The notes: generated by a model not told the origin, from the letters alone. A DNA stretch of 64,000 bases from an uncultured bacterium (GCA_900550295.1 URRM01000001.1:1-64000); one strand, 5' to 3'; counted from the stretch's first letter, positions 55,527-64,000 are shown. Translations and numbers: made by a program.

Positions 55527-55903
55527 CTACACACACCTATAAATTCTTATGCCCTTATAAAACATGTGAAGAAAAAAAATTGCCCCAAAACCATGATTCT
55601 ACTGGATTTTTATACTTGATTGTAAAGATATGTAACAACATTGTTCAAAAGCCTAAAGTTTCTCACGAGTTATGACGATATATAAAATGCAAGTTACAAA
55701 GGGATATGTTAAAACAAAAAAACATATAATGGTGTCTAAAAACAAATTTAATAGAGAAAATTAAAATGACTTGGGATATATATTTTAGTTTTATATTTTG
55801 ATTTTCTATAACAAAGATTTTTTAACGATGCTATTCGCATTAACGAATAACATTAGTGTTTATTAAAATTTCCTTATTTCCTTCCCTATATACAAATTTT
55901 CAT
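55527..55903 (+). other. Gene-free stretch ending in an intrinsic terminator
   Basis: No protein-coding frame is supported here on either strand. Because an intrinsic terminator in the plus direction ends the stretch and no plus-strand gene precedes it for 1.8 kb, a non-coding transcript is possible. I see no known RNA family. Confidence 0.3.
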
Positions 55904-55934
55904 GCCGTTTCTTTCGAAACGGCTTTTTATTTTT
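55904..55934 (+). terminator. Intrinsic terminator without an upstream plus-strand gene
   Basis: The 8-bp stem GCCGTTTC/GAAACGGC is followed by TTTTTATTTTT on the plus strand. The minus direction lacks a T-run. Confidence 0.75.
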
Positions 55935-55948
55935 AAATTGAAATCAGG

Positions 55949-56059
55949 TTACTTACAAGAAGTATTTATCGTCCAATTCAAAACTTTACCATTTAGACAT
56001 TTTCCGGTTTTACTTTGTCCAAATGTTGTATATGGAACACAAGTTTTTTCATTAAGCAT
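55949..56059 (-). pseudogene. C-terminal remnant of a pilin-like gene
   Basis: A 36-codon minus-strand frame ends GKCLNGKVLNWTINTSCK and then a stop, which matches the last residues of the intact pilin at 11042 (CPNGKILNWETQTSCK). An in-frame stop lies just upstream of the ATG at 56059, and no prepilin leader or hydrophobic helix is found before it. It is a decayed copy. Confidence 0.65.
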
Positions 56060-56173
56060 ATTCTATACTTCTTTTACTAATTAACTATTTTTATTAGTAA
56101 ATTTGTCATCGAATTACTTGACATATACAAGGATTACATTGGTATTATTATCAACCATTTAAAAATCTATCTT

Positions 56174-57523
56174 CTAAGCATGTTTTCGTTTATTTTTTAG
56201 AATCTTCAATAAGCTTATTTTATATCCGCTAAACAATACCACTGTCGCACCAAGCCAAGCAGCAGGCGTTGCAAAACAAATACCCAAAAATCCAAACTTA
56301 AATCCAAAAGCAAACGCAAAAACGGTTCTCATAATTAATTCAGTAGTGCCTGAAATTAGAGGAACAACAACCTGTCCCATACCTTGCAAGACATTTCTGT
56401 AAAGCAACAACAAACCCAAGAAGATAAAGAATATCATTATAATATGCAAGTACATTGTACCCAACTTTATAACTTCTTCATTTGCTTCACTCATAAACAT
56501 TTGAATTAAATTTTGAGAGAAGAAAGTTAAAACAACAACTGCAAAAATTGTTACTGTAATAACAATACCCAGTGCAGATTTTGCACCTTGCTTAATTCTT
56601 GCCATTTTATTTGCACCAAAATTTTGCGCTGTAAATGTTGCCATTGTTGCCCCCAAAGCAACAAAAACTTGTGAAAATATTTGATCAACTCTCATTGCTG
56701 TTGTATACGCAGCAACTGCAATTGAACCTAATCCATTTAAAACATATTGCAAAGCCAAAATACCCAGAGTCAAAATTGACATTTGAAATCCCATTGGAAT
56801 ACCAATTCTTAAATGCTCCAACATAAAATCTTTATCAATTTTCCAATCGCCTTTTTTAAGATGTAATATTGAAAACTTCCAAAACATAAAGCTTACACAC
56901 AAAATTGTTGCAACAAATTGCGCTAAAACTGTTGCACAGCCTGCACCAGCTACACCCATTTTGAATTTTACAACAAATAATAATGCCAAAAAGATATTCA
57001 AAATTGATGAGAAAATCAAGAAATAAAGTGGAGTTTTGCTATCTCCTAGCGCTCTAATTACATTTGAAGACAAATTGTAAAAAACTGTTGCAAAAATCCC
57101 CGCAAACATAATAAACAAATATATATTCGCCATATCAATAATGTCAGATGGAGTTCTTAGAAAAGACAACATTTGATATGTAAAAGGTGTTGAAACCAAA
57201 GTCATAAGTAACATTAAACCACCTGACAAATAAACCGAGGTAGTAAATGATTTACGCACCATATCATAATCTCTTGCACCAAATCTTTGCGCTAAAACAA
57301 CCGTAAATCCTTGAGTTGATGCAAAAATAAAACTAATAACAAAGAATATTAATGGTGCTGTCGTTCCAACTGCAGCAAGTGCCTTAATTCCGACATAACG
57401 ACCAACAATTATTGCATCTGCAAAGTTATACAACTGTTGAAATAAATTGCCTATAAAAATAGGAAACATAAATTCCAAAATTAATTTTAAAGGTTGACCG
57501 CTTGTTAACTCTTTTGTTGCCAT
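56174..57523 (-). CDS. MATE family efflux transporter
   Basis: The 449-residue inner-membrane protein has about twelve helices in two MatE repeats (about 10-170 and 230-400). It opens with GQPLKLILEFMFPIFIGNLFQQLYNFADAIIVGRYVG-type sequence, typical of the Na+/H+-coupled drug exporters of the MATE group. I choose ATG 57523 (MATKELTSG) because AAGGG then lies eight bases upstream; the ATG at 57532 would leave only three. Substrate unknown. Confidence 0.93.
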   Translation of the reverse strand: MATKELTSGQPLKLILEFMFPIFIGNLFQQLYNFADAIIVGRYVGIKALAAVGTTAPLIFFVISFIFASTQGFTVVLAQRFGARDYDMVRKSFTTSVYLSGGLMLLMTLVSTPFTYQMLSFLRTPSDIIDMANIYLFIMFAGIFATVFYNLSSNVIRALGDSKTPLYFLIFSSILNIFLALLFVVKFKMGVAGAGCATVLAQFVATILCVSFMFWKFSILHLKKGDWKIDKDFMLEHLRIGIPMGFQMSILTLGILALQYVLNGLGSIAVAAYTTAMRVDQIFSQVFVALGATMATFTAQNFGANKMARIKQGAKSALGIVITVTIFAVVVLTFFSQNLIQMFMSEANEEVIKLGTMYLHIIMIFFIFLGLLLLYRNVLQGMGQVVVPLISGTTELIMRTVFAFAFGFKFGFLGICFATPAAWLGATVVLFSGYKISLLKILKNKRKHA

Positions 57524-57694
57524 TTCATACACCCTTTTGTAAACTGCTCGACAAATTTATCCAACCACATTTTGTCATTTTCTATATTTCTTAACCATAT
57601 ACTAGCACAAATTTGTAAATAAATTGATTTAACAGTTTAAACATGTTAAAATTTTACTTAAAATAGGCTTTATTAGAGAATTACAGAAGTATAA

Positions 57695-59044
57695 ATGACT
57701 CAAAATTATAACAACTATAAAAATCACCAAAATCCAAATAATAAAAATCCAATGCAAACAATTGCGTTAATCATTCTTGCAACAATTGCAATATTTGGAT
57801 ATCAAATACGTGGAGTTATAAAACCACATTTTAACACCGCAGACAAAAATATTGAAAACTCTTCGATACAAGAAAAAAACGATTACTCAATAACTGATTT
57901 AGAAGAAATTGAATTAACAGATGAAGATTCTGATGACGACACCAAAACCTCAACAAAAAATGATTTTAGTTTAGTAAATTCCTCAAACAACCCTAATGGA
58001 AATTATCTGCATAATGCCATTGATAGTTCAGGTCAAATTCACAAGTGGACTAAAAAAGGTATAGCGGTTTGGGTTGAAAATTCAAGTTATCAAACTACAA
58101 TTTATCAAGCATTTGCAAAGTATAACAAGACTTTCCCTGAACTTTTCAAGTTTATGATTACACAAGATAGAAAAAAAGCCGACATTACAGTAACTATGGT
58201 AAACAGACTTGAACATTCAAACGGTGGAGAATATTACAAACAAGGAAGCACTAACTTAAATTACAACCAAAAAGGTGAGATTAATACCGCAAACATAAGT
58301 TTATTACCATTAGACAACAAGGGTAATTATATTTCTAAAAGCCAAATGTATTCAGTCATTTTACACGAAATAGGTCACGCCGTAGGTATTACAGGACATA
58401 GTCAAGATAAACACGACGTTATGTATGGATTTAGATCTTCAAGCGAATTCAGTACAAAAGACATTGAAACTATTCGATTAATGTACTCAAAAAACAAAGA
58501 AGAAGTTTCAAGCGCAAAAATTGGTTTCGAATCATCAAAACTTCAAGAAGCACTTAGTTACGCTCGAAAACTACCAAACAAAACGACCTCTTGGATTCAA
58601 TTAGGACAAGTTTATTACGATCTGGGACAACTGAACGAAGCATTAGAAGCATATAAAAAAGCATTAACCATTGATCCGACAGATTCTGATGTTTATCGTT
58701 CTATGGCGCAATGTTACTATATGTCTAAAAAATACGAAACAGCCATTAAATATTTTAAATACGCAAAACAGTATTCTAACAATGACATTGATACAAGTTT
58801 AATAGATGAAAACATCGGAATCTGTTATCACAAATTGAATCAATTCAATGAGGCATATCCTTATTTAAAAAGCGCATTTGAGGCAAATCCTAAAATTAAA
58901 GGAAACCTTTATAACTTTATTTCTGTTTGCGCAAATTTAGACAAAAAGGAAGATGCAAAAATTGCAATAGAAAAATACAAAAATGCCGGCAATGACATAT
59001 CAAATGATGAAATGATTCAAGTTGCATTAAAATGGATAAAATAA
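57695..59044 (+). CDS. Membrane-anchored matrixin-like zinc protease with TPR domain
   Basis: The 449-residue protein has an Asn-rich cytoplasmic head, one membrane helix (about 20-38), an acidic linker, then a metzincin protease domain (about 105-260). The zinc motif reads HEIGHAVGITGH (His224, His228, His235, with Glu225), followed by the Met-turn VMYG at 242-245, as in matrixins. The C-terminal part (about 270-449) holds roughly five TPR repeats, beginning WIQLGQVYYDLGQLNEALEAY. Fusion of a secreted protease to TPR units suggests substrate or partner docking in the periplasm. No ribosome-binding site is obvious. Confidence 0.8.
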   Translation: MTQNYNNYKNHQNPNNKNPMQTIALIILATIAIFGYQIRGVIKPHFNTADKNIENSSIQEKNDYSITDLEEIELTDEDSDDDTKTSTKNDFSLVNSSNNPNGNYLHNAIDSSGQIHKWTKKGIAVWVENSSYQTTIYQAFAKYNKTFPELFKFMITQDRKKADITVTMVNRLEHSNGGEYYKQGSTNLNYNQKGEINTANISLLPLDNKGNYISKSQMYSVILHEIGHAVGITGHSQDKHDVMYGFRSSSEFSTKDIETIRLMYSKNKEEVSSAKIGFESSKLQEALSYARKLPNKTTSWIQLGQVYYDLGQLNEALEAYKKALTIDPTDSDVYRSMAQCYYMSKKYETAIKYFKYAKQYSNNDIDTSLIDENIGICYHKLNQFNEAYPYLKSAFEANPKIKGNLYNFISVCANLDKKEDAKIAIEKYKNAGNDISNDEMIQVALKWIK

Positions 59045-59077
59045 AAGGATTGAATTTTAAAAAACTCAACCCTTTCA
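59044..59077. terminator. Weak hairpin between convergent genes
   Basis: AAAGGATTGA faces TCAACCCTTT with one mismatch. It may end both the protease gene and the repeat-protein operon. Confidence 0.4.
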
Positions 59078-59100
59078 TAAAATCATTTTAATTCTTTGAA

Positions 59101-59757
59101 TTATCTAACATTGCTATCATTTGGATTTTTGCTTCTTTCGACTTGGTCATCATCAACCACCATAATCAAAGCTGCAACATCAGCAAAATCTTTTGGTAAT
59201 TTATTTTCGTCGATTCCATCAGAAAAACCAAATATTTTTTTATCAAATTTTACGTTAACTTTTTGGTCGCCGTAAGTACCTTTCATAATTCTGTCGCCGT
59301 CATCTAAAACTGCATTTTCCTTTGCATATTCAACGCTAAAAGATTTACCTCTGTATGTGCCTTTGTATATCTTTTTATCACTTACAGAAAGTGCTTTTTC
59401 TTTTGATTTCATGCTAAATTTTTCGTTGCCAATTTTACCTGAAAATGTTTTTTCATTAGTAAATGAAACTATTTTGTTGCGTTCTTCAACATCAACTTTT
59501 TTATCACCAATATTACCGATGATTTGATAACCTCTTTCTATAATATTATTTCTTCTTCTTAGGTTAAAATCTTGTCCTGCAATGTTACCTTTATAACTTT
59601 TAATAACAGTTCTTCTAATTTTACCTTGAGTTTCAAGAGATTCTGATGTAGAAGCACCAAAAAGCATAATCTCTTCGGGCTTTTGCTCTGCTTTTTCGGC
59701 TGAAGATAAGTTTGCATTTTGAATATTGCCTAATCCGTTTACATTCATATCTGTCAT
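59101..59757 (-). CDS. Five-unit beta-repeat protein (short paralog)
   Basis: The 218-residue protein consists of a polar N-terminal segment (1-50), five tandem units of about 24-28 residues (about 53-180), and a C-terminal segment LPKDFADVAALIMVV. Each unit follows the pattern aromatic-x-G-x-(I/Y)-G-x-x-x-(F/V)-x-(M/V/L), for example FSGKIGNEKFSMKSKEKAL and YKGTYRGKSFSVEYAKE, and is probably a pair of beta strands. The units match those of the next gene one to one. There is no signal peptide. An AGGAG site precedes the ATG. It is third in an operon with a metallopeptidase. I do not recognise the family. Confidence 0.75.
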   Translation of the reverse strand: MTDMNVNGLGNIQNANLSSAEKAEQKPEEIMLFGASTSESLETQGKIRRTVIKSYKGNIAGQDFNLRRRNNIIERGYQIIGNIGDKKVDVEERNKIVSFTNEKTFSGKIGNEKFSMKSKEKALSVSDKKIYKGTYRGKSFSVEYAKENAVLDDGDRIMKGTYGDQKVNVKFDKKIFGFSDGIDENKLPKDFADVAALIMVVDDDQVERSKNPNDSNVR

Positions 59758-59768
59758 AATTATTTCTC

Positions 59769-61064
59769 CTATTTATTTCTACCTGATTTTTCAAGTTCTG
59801 TTTGTGCAACAAAAATAAATGATGCAACATTTGCAAAATCTTTCGGCAGGGCTTTTACTTTTAATCTGTCATTATCTGTTAATTTCGCAGGACGTTTTTT
59901 GATATCAACTCTTTGTCCGCCAAAATAGCCCCTAATAACTCTGTCACCATCATCTTTTTCAATGTTATCTCTACCAACTTCTACTTGGAAAGATTTACCT
60001 TTATATTTACCTTCGTAAATTACACGGTCAGCATTTGAAAATTCTTTTGATTTAGATTCCATTTCAAAATCATCATAGCCAATTTTACCAAAATAATGGT
60101 TTAAACTATTCATTGTAAATTGAGTTTCACGTTCTTCAATATCAACGTCTTGTCTTCCAATTCTGCCTAAATATTGACTTCCAGAATCGAACTCATTTTC
60201 ACGTTTATACATTTTGAAGTTATTAGAACCGATTTTGCCGTGATAACCTTGTTTATCACCAAAAACAGTTGCTTCTCTAAAACCACCATAAGTTTCAACC
60301 ATTATGGCTGCTTTATTATGTGAATATTTACGACTGTCAATTTCATTTTCAGCATGTAGTTCACGTTGCTTTCTATAAGACTTATCTGTTTCTTGAGTTC
60401 TACTCTTACTTCTTTCAGAAGTGTAGACAAAATCTTTATCCGTTTTATCTTTTTCGTCCATATTATAATTTGAACTATCAAATTTTTCACGCTCGTTTTC
60501 TAGTGAATTATATTCTTTAGTACTAAAGCCAATATAATTCTTTACAGGTTTAGGATCTGTAGCATAATTATAAGATTTTGGATTTTCAGCAGATTTTTGT
60601 TTGTTAGACAAAGATTCTTTAGATTGTTTTGGTTTTCCTATTGTGTCGTCTTTTTGATATTTTTCTAAAACCTCTCGTTTTATTTGCTCTGCAGTTTTTC
60701 CTTTTACATTAATTTTATATTTTTCAATGTATTCTGAATAATTTCTTATTACCTTTTGACGTTCTTCTTCAGCTTTTTCTTTAGCCTCTAATGTTGTTTT
60801 ATAATTTGCTCTTTGTTTTTGTTCCTTGTTTAATTTTTCAGCTTCTTGTTTTTCGGCTTTTGTCATTTCAAAAGCAGGTTTGTTTGAAGCATTATCTAAT
60901 TTTTTATTTTGTTTTTCTAGCTCACCAATAACAGTTGGCATTTTATAATTATTATCAAAAATACTACCTGATTGTTTAGACGAATTCTCACCGTTTAAAT
61001 ATCTTGGAACCTTATTGTTATCATTTTTTTGAGACTTATTTACTTCATTTACGTTTATATCCAT
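59769..61064 (-). CDS. Coiled-coil and five-unit beta-repeat protein (long paralog)
   Basis: The 431-residue protein has a highly charged, Asn/Lys/Glu-rich N-terminal half with a coiled coil (about 65-150). Five tandem units then lie at about 265-395 (YHGKIGSNNFKMYKRENEF, YLGRIGRQDVDIEERETQF, YFGKIGYDDFEMESKSKEF and two more), followed by LPKDFANVASFIFVA. Unit order and the C-terminal segment match the neighbouring short paralog. There is no signal peptide or membrane helix. AGAGGAG precedes the ATG, 15 bases after the peptidase stop. Function unknown. Confidence 0.75.
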   Translation of the reverse strand: MDINVNEVNKSQKNDNNKVPRYLNGENSSKQSGSIFDNNYKMPTVIGELEKQNKKLDNASNKPAFEMTKAEKQEAEKLNKEQKQRANYKTTLEAKEKAEEERQKVIRNYSEYIEKYKINVKGKTAEQIKREVLEKYQKDDTIGKPKQSKESLSNKQKSAENPKSYNYATDPKPVKNYIGFSTKEYNSLENEREKFDSSNYNMDEKDKTDKDFVYTSERSKSRTQETDKSYRKQRELHAENEIDSRKYSHNKAAIMVETYGGFREATVFGDKQGYHGKIGSNNFKMYKRENEFDSGSQYLGRIGRQDVDIEERETQFTMNSLNHYFGKIGYDDFEMESKSKEFSNADRVIYEGKYKGKSFQVEVGRDNIEKDDGDRVIRGYFGGQRVDIKKRPAKLTDNDRLKVKALPKDFANVASFIFVAQTELEKSGRNK

Positions 61065-61078
61065 AAGTCACTCCTCTC

Positions 61079-62764
61079 TTAATGATTTACTGTTTTGTTA
61101 ATTCTTTCACAGAAAGCTTCTGCTGTAAGTGGTTTGCCTGTAACTTCTTTTAGAATTTCATCATCTTCTTTTGAACCGCCATATTGGAAAATATGTTCAT
61201 CCAAATATTTTGCAGTGTCTTTATTTTCAGTCAAATTACCAAACTTTTTAGTTAAGCCGTCATATAATTGAGCCTTTATTAATGATGCTCTAAAGTAGTT
61301 TTGATAATACGCTGGGTGTGATAAGAAGTGAGGAATTGTTGCCCATTCATTTGTAGCTTCATCTTGTTCACTTCTGCCTTTATATTTTACACTCATATCC
61401 TTCCAAAGTTGTTTTAAATCTTGATCAGGATTTTTATACATATTTCGTTCAAAATCAATTATCGCCATACTTGAACCAACAAATTTTGAATCTTCTTCTG
61501 CCGCAGATTTTTGGAATTTTGCAAAAGTTTCAGGTGAAACTTTATCCTTGATAAGACTTTCTGTTCTTGGCATATCACCCATCATCATTGCAACAGCCTC
61601 AGTCATTGTGCTTGTTGTATCTTGTTCCATATATGGTAAGTTTGGATTTGTTTTTACAGTAAACACTGAATGTCCTAATTCGTGCATTAAAGTATCGATA
61701 CTTGAAACATTATTAGTTAAATTTGCCAAAATTCTCGCATCTTTTCCTGCTTCGATTGGGAAAGAGAACCCGTGAGTATTTTTGTTTTCTCTTGGGAATA
61801 AATCCAATTTAATCGGAAGTTTGTCAACGTCATATCCCATGCCGGCATACGCTTTTTTAGAAATGTCAACTACTTCTTCTTTTGATTTTATTTCATCATT
61901 AACAAGTTTTTCAGGGTTATCACCCGCCAAATACCCAAAGTGATAACTTCTCAAATCTTCCGGAGCAACTCCAAAAGCTTTTGATAAATCAGCTTTTACA
62001 CTGTCCATTACTTTTTTATTTGATTCTTTTGTATTATTGGCAACATCTGTCAATAGTTTGTCTAATTCTTTTGGTTTAATGTCATAATTTTCTTCTAACA
62101 TATAGTCAAAATAATTGTCATAACCTTTTTTCTTAGCAAAATCATTTCTCATTTTTACTAATTCAACAAGGTCCTCCGCAATCAAATCACCTGACTTAAT
62201 TTTTGCATCTGCAGCTTTTTTGCGAACTTCCGGATTCTTTTCAGTTTCCATAATCTTTGAAATTTCTGCTTTAGAAACTGGTTTTCCGTCTATTGACATT
62301 TGATATGAATTAAGTTTTTGAGAAATTTCATTCTCTTTAGTACTCATTGCCTTTAATTCTTCTTTAAATTCAATACCGTCACCGAATGCGCTAGTTAAAT
62401 TACGAAGTTGTTTTTGTAATTTTTTATCACTTACACCACCTGCATCATTGATATCTTTAAGTTTTGCGTAAGTTTCTTTATTGTCATAAAAATTATCAGC
62501 CTTATCTTGAGCTGCATTCATTTTATCCATATTTTCAGGAGTGCTTTCTGTATAAAAATCCCAACATGCAGATTCAACACCTGACATAATAGGTTTCATT
62601 TCTTTAGAAATTTCTTCTCTTAATGCAACAAATTTTTGCTCGTTATCCTTAATGTTGTGAGAAAAACTAACACTATCTAACGGCATTGGTTTTGTTTTTT
62701 GAATATTATTGCTACTATTTGTTTTTTTGATTTTAAAATGTGGTATTAAGTTTTGAATTTTCAT
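61079..62764 (-). CDS. M2/M3-like zinc metallopeptidase without signal peptide
   Basis: A 561-residue gluzincin. The zinc motif HELGH is at 361-365 and the third ligand is Glu389 in TSTMTEAVAMM, a spacing of 24 as in ACE-like (M2) and oligopeptidase F-like (M3) families. A long helical N-terminal half contains RNDFAKKKGYDNYFDYMLEE near 206-225, common to both families. Residues 1-40 are polar, with no signal peptide. AAAGGGAAAA lies before the ATG. The two repeat proteins follow at 15- and 12-base spacing, so it heads the operon and could process or be scaffolded by them. Confidence 0.82.
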   Translation of the reverse strand: MKIQNLIPHFKIKKTNSSNNIQKTKPMPLDSVSFSHNIKDNEQKFVALREEISKEMKPIMSGVESACWDFYTESTPENMDKMNAAQDKADNFYDNKETYAKLKDINDAGGVSDKKLQKQLRNLTSAFGDGIEFKEELKAMSTKENEISQKLNSYQMSIDGKPVSKAEISKIMETEKNPEVRKKAADAKIKSGDLIAEDLVELVKMRNDFAKKKGYDNYFDYMLEENYDIKPKELDKLLTDVANNTKESNKKVMDSVKADLSKAFGVAPEDLRSYHFGYLAGDNPEKLVNDEIKSKEEVVDISKKAYAGMGYDVDKLPIKLDLFPRENKNTHGFSFPIEAGKDARILANLTNNVSSIDTLMHELGHSVFTVKTNPNLPYMEQDTTSTMTEAVAMMMGDMPRTESLIKDKVSPETFAKFQKSAAEEDSKFVGSSMAIIDFERNMYKNPDQDLKQLWKDMSVKYKGRSEQDEATNEWATIPHFLSHPAYYQNYFRASLIKAQLYDGLTKKFGNLTENKDTAKYLDEHIFQYGGSKEDDEILKEVTGKPLTAEAFCERINKTVNH

Positions 62765-62867
62765 TTATTTTCCCTTTTTTATGCTTCTTATTTATAGCTT
62801 AAAAGCAGTAAAAATATTTTTTGCTAACAAGTTTCTACCGCTGTAACAAAATTTTACTAAGAGTATT

Positions 62868-63365
62868 TTAAATATCCATATGTAGGTATTTTTTCATAAT
62901 TAATTTCTTTAAAGCTTTTGAATATGGTGATTGCGGTTGGATAGCCAAAACCTTATCTAATGACACAATAGCACTTTCATACAAACCTAATTTCATTTTT
63001 ACTATTGCTAAGTAGTAGTATGCATCTATAAATTTGTCATCTAATTCGGTAGCTTTTTCCAAATCTGTCTTAGCTTCTTTTAATTCCTCTTCAGACGGAT
63101 TATCAAATGCTAAAATAGTTTGCGCTCTGTTATAATAAGCATCTACCATTTTTTCATCAATTTTGATTGCATGTCCATAATTTTCATATGCTGCACGTAG
63201 TTGTTTCAAATTGTGATGTGCAATAGCTTTTGAAAAATGAGTCAAAGCGTGATCAGGTTTTAGCTCTAAAGATTTTTCTAAATCCTTCAAAGCTTCTTCA
63301 AACTTACCTTCGTTTGTCTTTTTTATTCCTTCTTCTAAATAATATTTATAATCTTTGTCAGTCAT
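62868..63365 (-). CDS. TPR-repeat protein
   Basis: A 165-residue soluble protein made of about four tetratricopeptide repeats (KTNEGKFEEALKDLEKSLEL, ALTHFSKAIAHHNLKQLRAA, MVDAYYNRAQTILAF, FIDAYYYLAIVKMKLGLYES), a protein-binding scaffold. GAGGA lies seven bases before the ATG. It is divergent from the nitrilase gene and separated from the peptidase operon by about 100 bases. Confidence 0.88.
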   Translation of the reverse strand: MTDKDYKYYLEEGIKKTNEGKFEEALKDLEKSLELKPDHALTHFSKAIAHHNLKQLRAAYENYGHAIKIDEKMVDAYYNRAQTILAFDNPSEEELKEAKTDLEKATELDDKFIDAYYYLAIVKMKLGLYESAIVSLDKVLAIQPQSPYSKALKKLIMKKYLHMDI

Positions 63366-63439
63366 AACTATATCCTCATAAATCGGTTAACATGTTTATT
63401 ATATAATAAATACGTAATAAAACATTCCAGAGGTGAATT

Positions 63440-64000
63440 TTGGCAGGTATTTTAAACATTCAATTAAAATCATTATTAGGAGATAAAGAAACCAACTTAA
63501 AAAAAGTTGAACATTACATAAAGTTCAACAAGGATAAAAATTTAGACCTTGTTATTGTACCGGAATTTTTTACAACAAGTATTGCATACAAAGATACTCC
63601 GGAAGATGAAAATGGTGGAAAAGTAATCAAAACAATGCAAAGACTTGCAAAAGAATACAATACAAATATTGTTGCAGGTAGTATTGTTAGAAAAATCGGA
63701 GATAGACTTTATAACTCAACTTTTGCGATTAATAGAATAGGTGAAATTATTGAAGTTTACGACAAAATTCATTTATACAATTATATGGGTGGAACCGAAG
63801 GACAAAGAATCACAGCCGGAACTGAAATGAAAATTGCACACTTTGACTTTGCAAAAGTAGGTCTAACAATTTGCTATGATATGAGATATCCGGTATTTAT
63901 TAATGAGATGATGAAAAAAGGTGTTCAAATTATTGCAATGCCTACAGCATGGCTTGTACCAAATGAAGTTTATAACGAAGAAGAAACACGAAAATATGCA
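63440..64000 (+). CDS. Carbon-nitrogen hydrolase (nitrilase superfamily), 3' end outside the window
   Basis: The frame runs to the window edge (187 codons seen). The Glu-Lys-Cys catalytic triad of the superfamily is complete: Glu42 in VPEFF, Lys109 in YDKIHLY and Cys145 in TICYDMRYP. The sequence context resembles omega-amidase/NIT2-type amidases, which cleave alpha-ketoglutaramate-like amides, but the group is broad. The start is TTG 63440, seven bases after AGAGG. No ATG in frame precedes the conserved first strand. Confidence 0.9.
   Translation, partial: MAGILNIQLKSLLGDKETNLKKVEHYIKFNKDKNLDLVIVPEFFTTSIAYKDTPEDENGGKVIKTMQRLAKEYNTNIVAGSIVRKIGDRLYNSTFAINRIGEIIEVYDKIHLYNYMGGTEGQRITAGTEMKIAHFDFAKVGLTICYDMRYPVFINEMMKKGVQIIAMPTAWLVPNEVYNEEETRKYA

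Overview
This is an AT-rich, densely packed bacterial chromosome segment with housekeeping genes on both strands and no phage, plasmid, IS element, CRISPR array, tRNA or rRNA that I could find. MCE, TolC, MacAB and GT9 genes point to a double-membraned cell. A prepilin with an AFTLAE/IIGVVAALTIP N-terminus, phycobilisome-lyase-type HEAT repeats, many Asn/Gln-rich lineage-specific proteins and the absence of photosynthesis genes suggest a non-photosynthetic relative of Cyanobacteria (Gastranaerophilales/Melainabacteria, gut type). That placement is inference and would need a fusA or groEL tree.

Layout. 1-5.6 kb: a truncated secreted protein, fusA, and the potassium-uptake pair trkA-trkH. 5.6-11 kb (minus): MFS transporter, alanine racemase, a shortened dihydrolipoamide dehydrogenase, lipoyl synthase, and a degenerate AICAR-transformylase-like protein. 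11-12.7 kb: a prepilin whose leader holds a ten-G tract and a dispersed repeat, then a repeat-filled gap. 12.7-20.1 kb: YqeG and U32 genes, a Tyr/Asn-rich secreted protein, a HEAT protein, an orphan histidine kinase, a winged-helix/DUF262-like pair and a broken pilin gene. 20.1-30.3 kb: mazG, der, a chaperone cluster (grpE-dnaJ against groES-groEL), an L,D-transpeptidase-like gene and a GT9 gene. 30.4-45.4 kb: a GT35 phosphorylase homolog, comM, miaB, hom-thrC, ribD, a metallo-hydrolase, two zinc dehydrogenases, an fmt-like gene and ribF. 45.5-53.7 kb: a HerA-like/Tudor fusion, an MCE protein, upp and a MacAB-TolC-type efflux operon. 53.9-64 kb: a metallophosphatase, MATE pump, matrixin-TPR protease, and an operon of one metallopeptidase with two five-unit repeat proteins, then TPR and nitrilase genes.

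The most general signal is a promoter arrangement. At thirteen genes a -10 hexamer (TATAAT or close) sits exactly 6 or 7 bases before the ATG, so transcription should start at the start codon (leaderless mRNA), while neighbouring genes carry ordinary Shine-Dalgarno sites. Several of these promoters have a fitting -35 box at 17 bp. The rule corrects gene starts (trkA, grpE, the first dehydrogenase) and exposes a 45-codon gene.

The best candidates for undescribed biology are the peptidase/repeat-protein operon (59.1-62.8 kb), the HerA-like protein with a UvrD-type Tudor tail (45.5 kb), the winged-helix/DUF262-like pair (18 kb), and the possibly phase-variable prepilin whose leader is built from a mobile-like palindromic repeat (11.8 kb).
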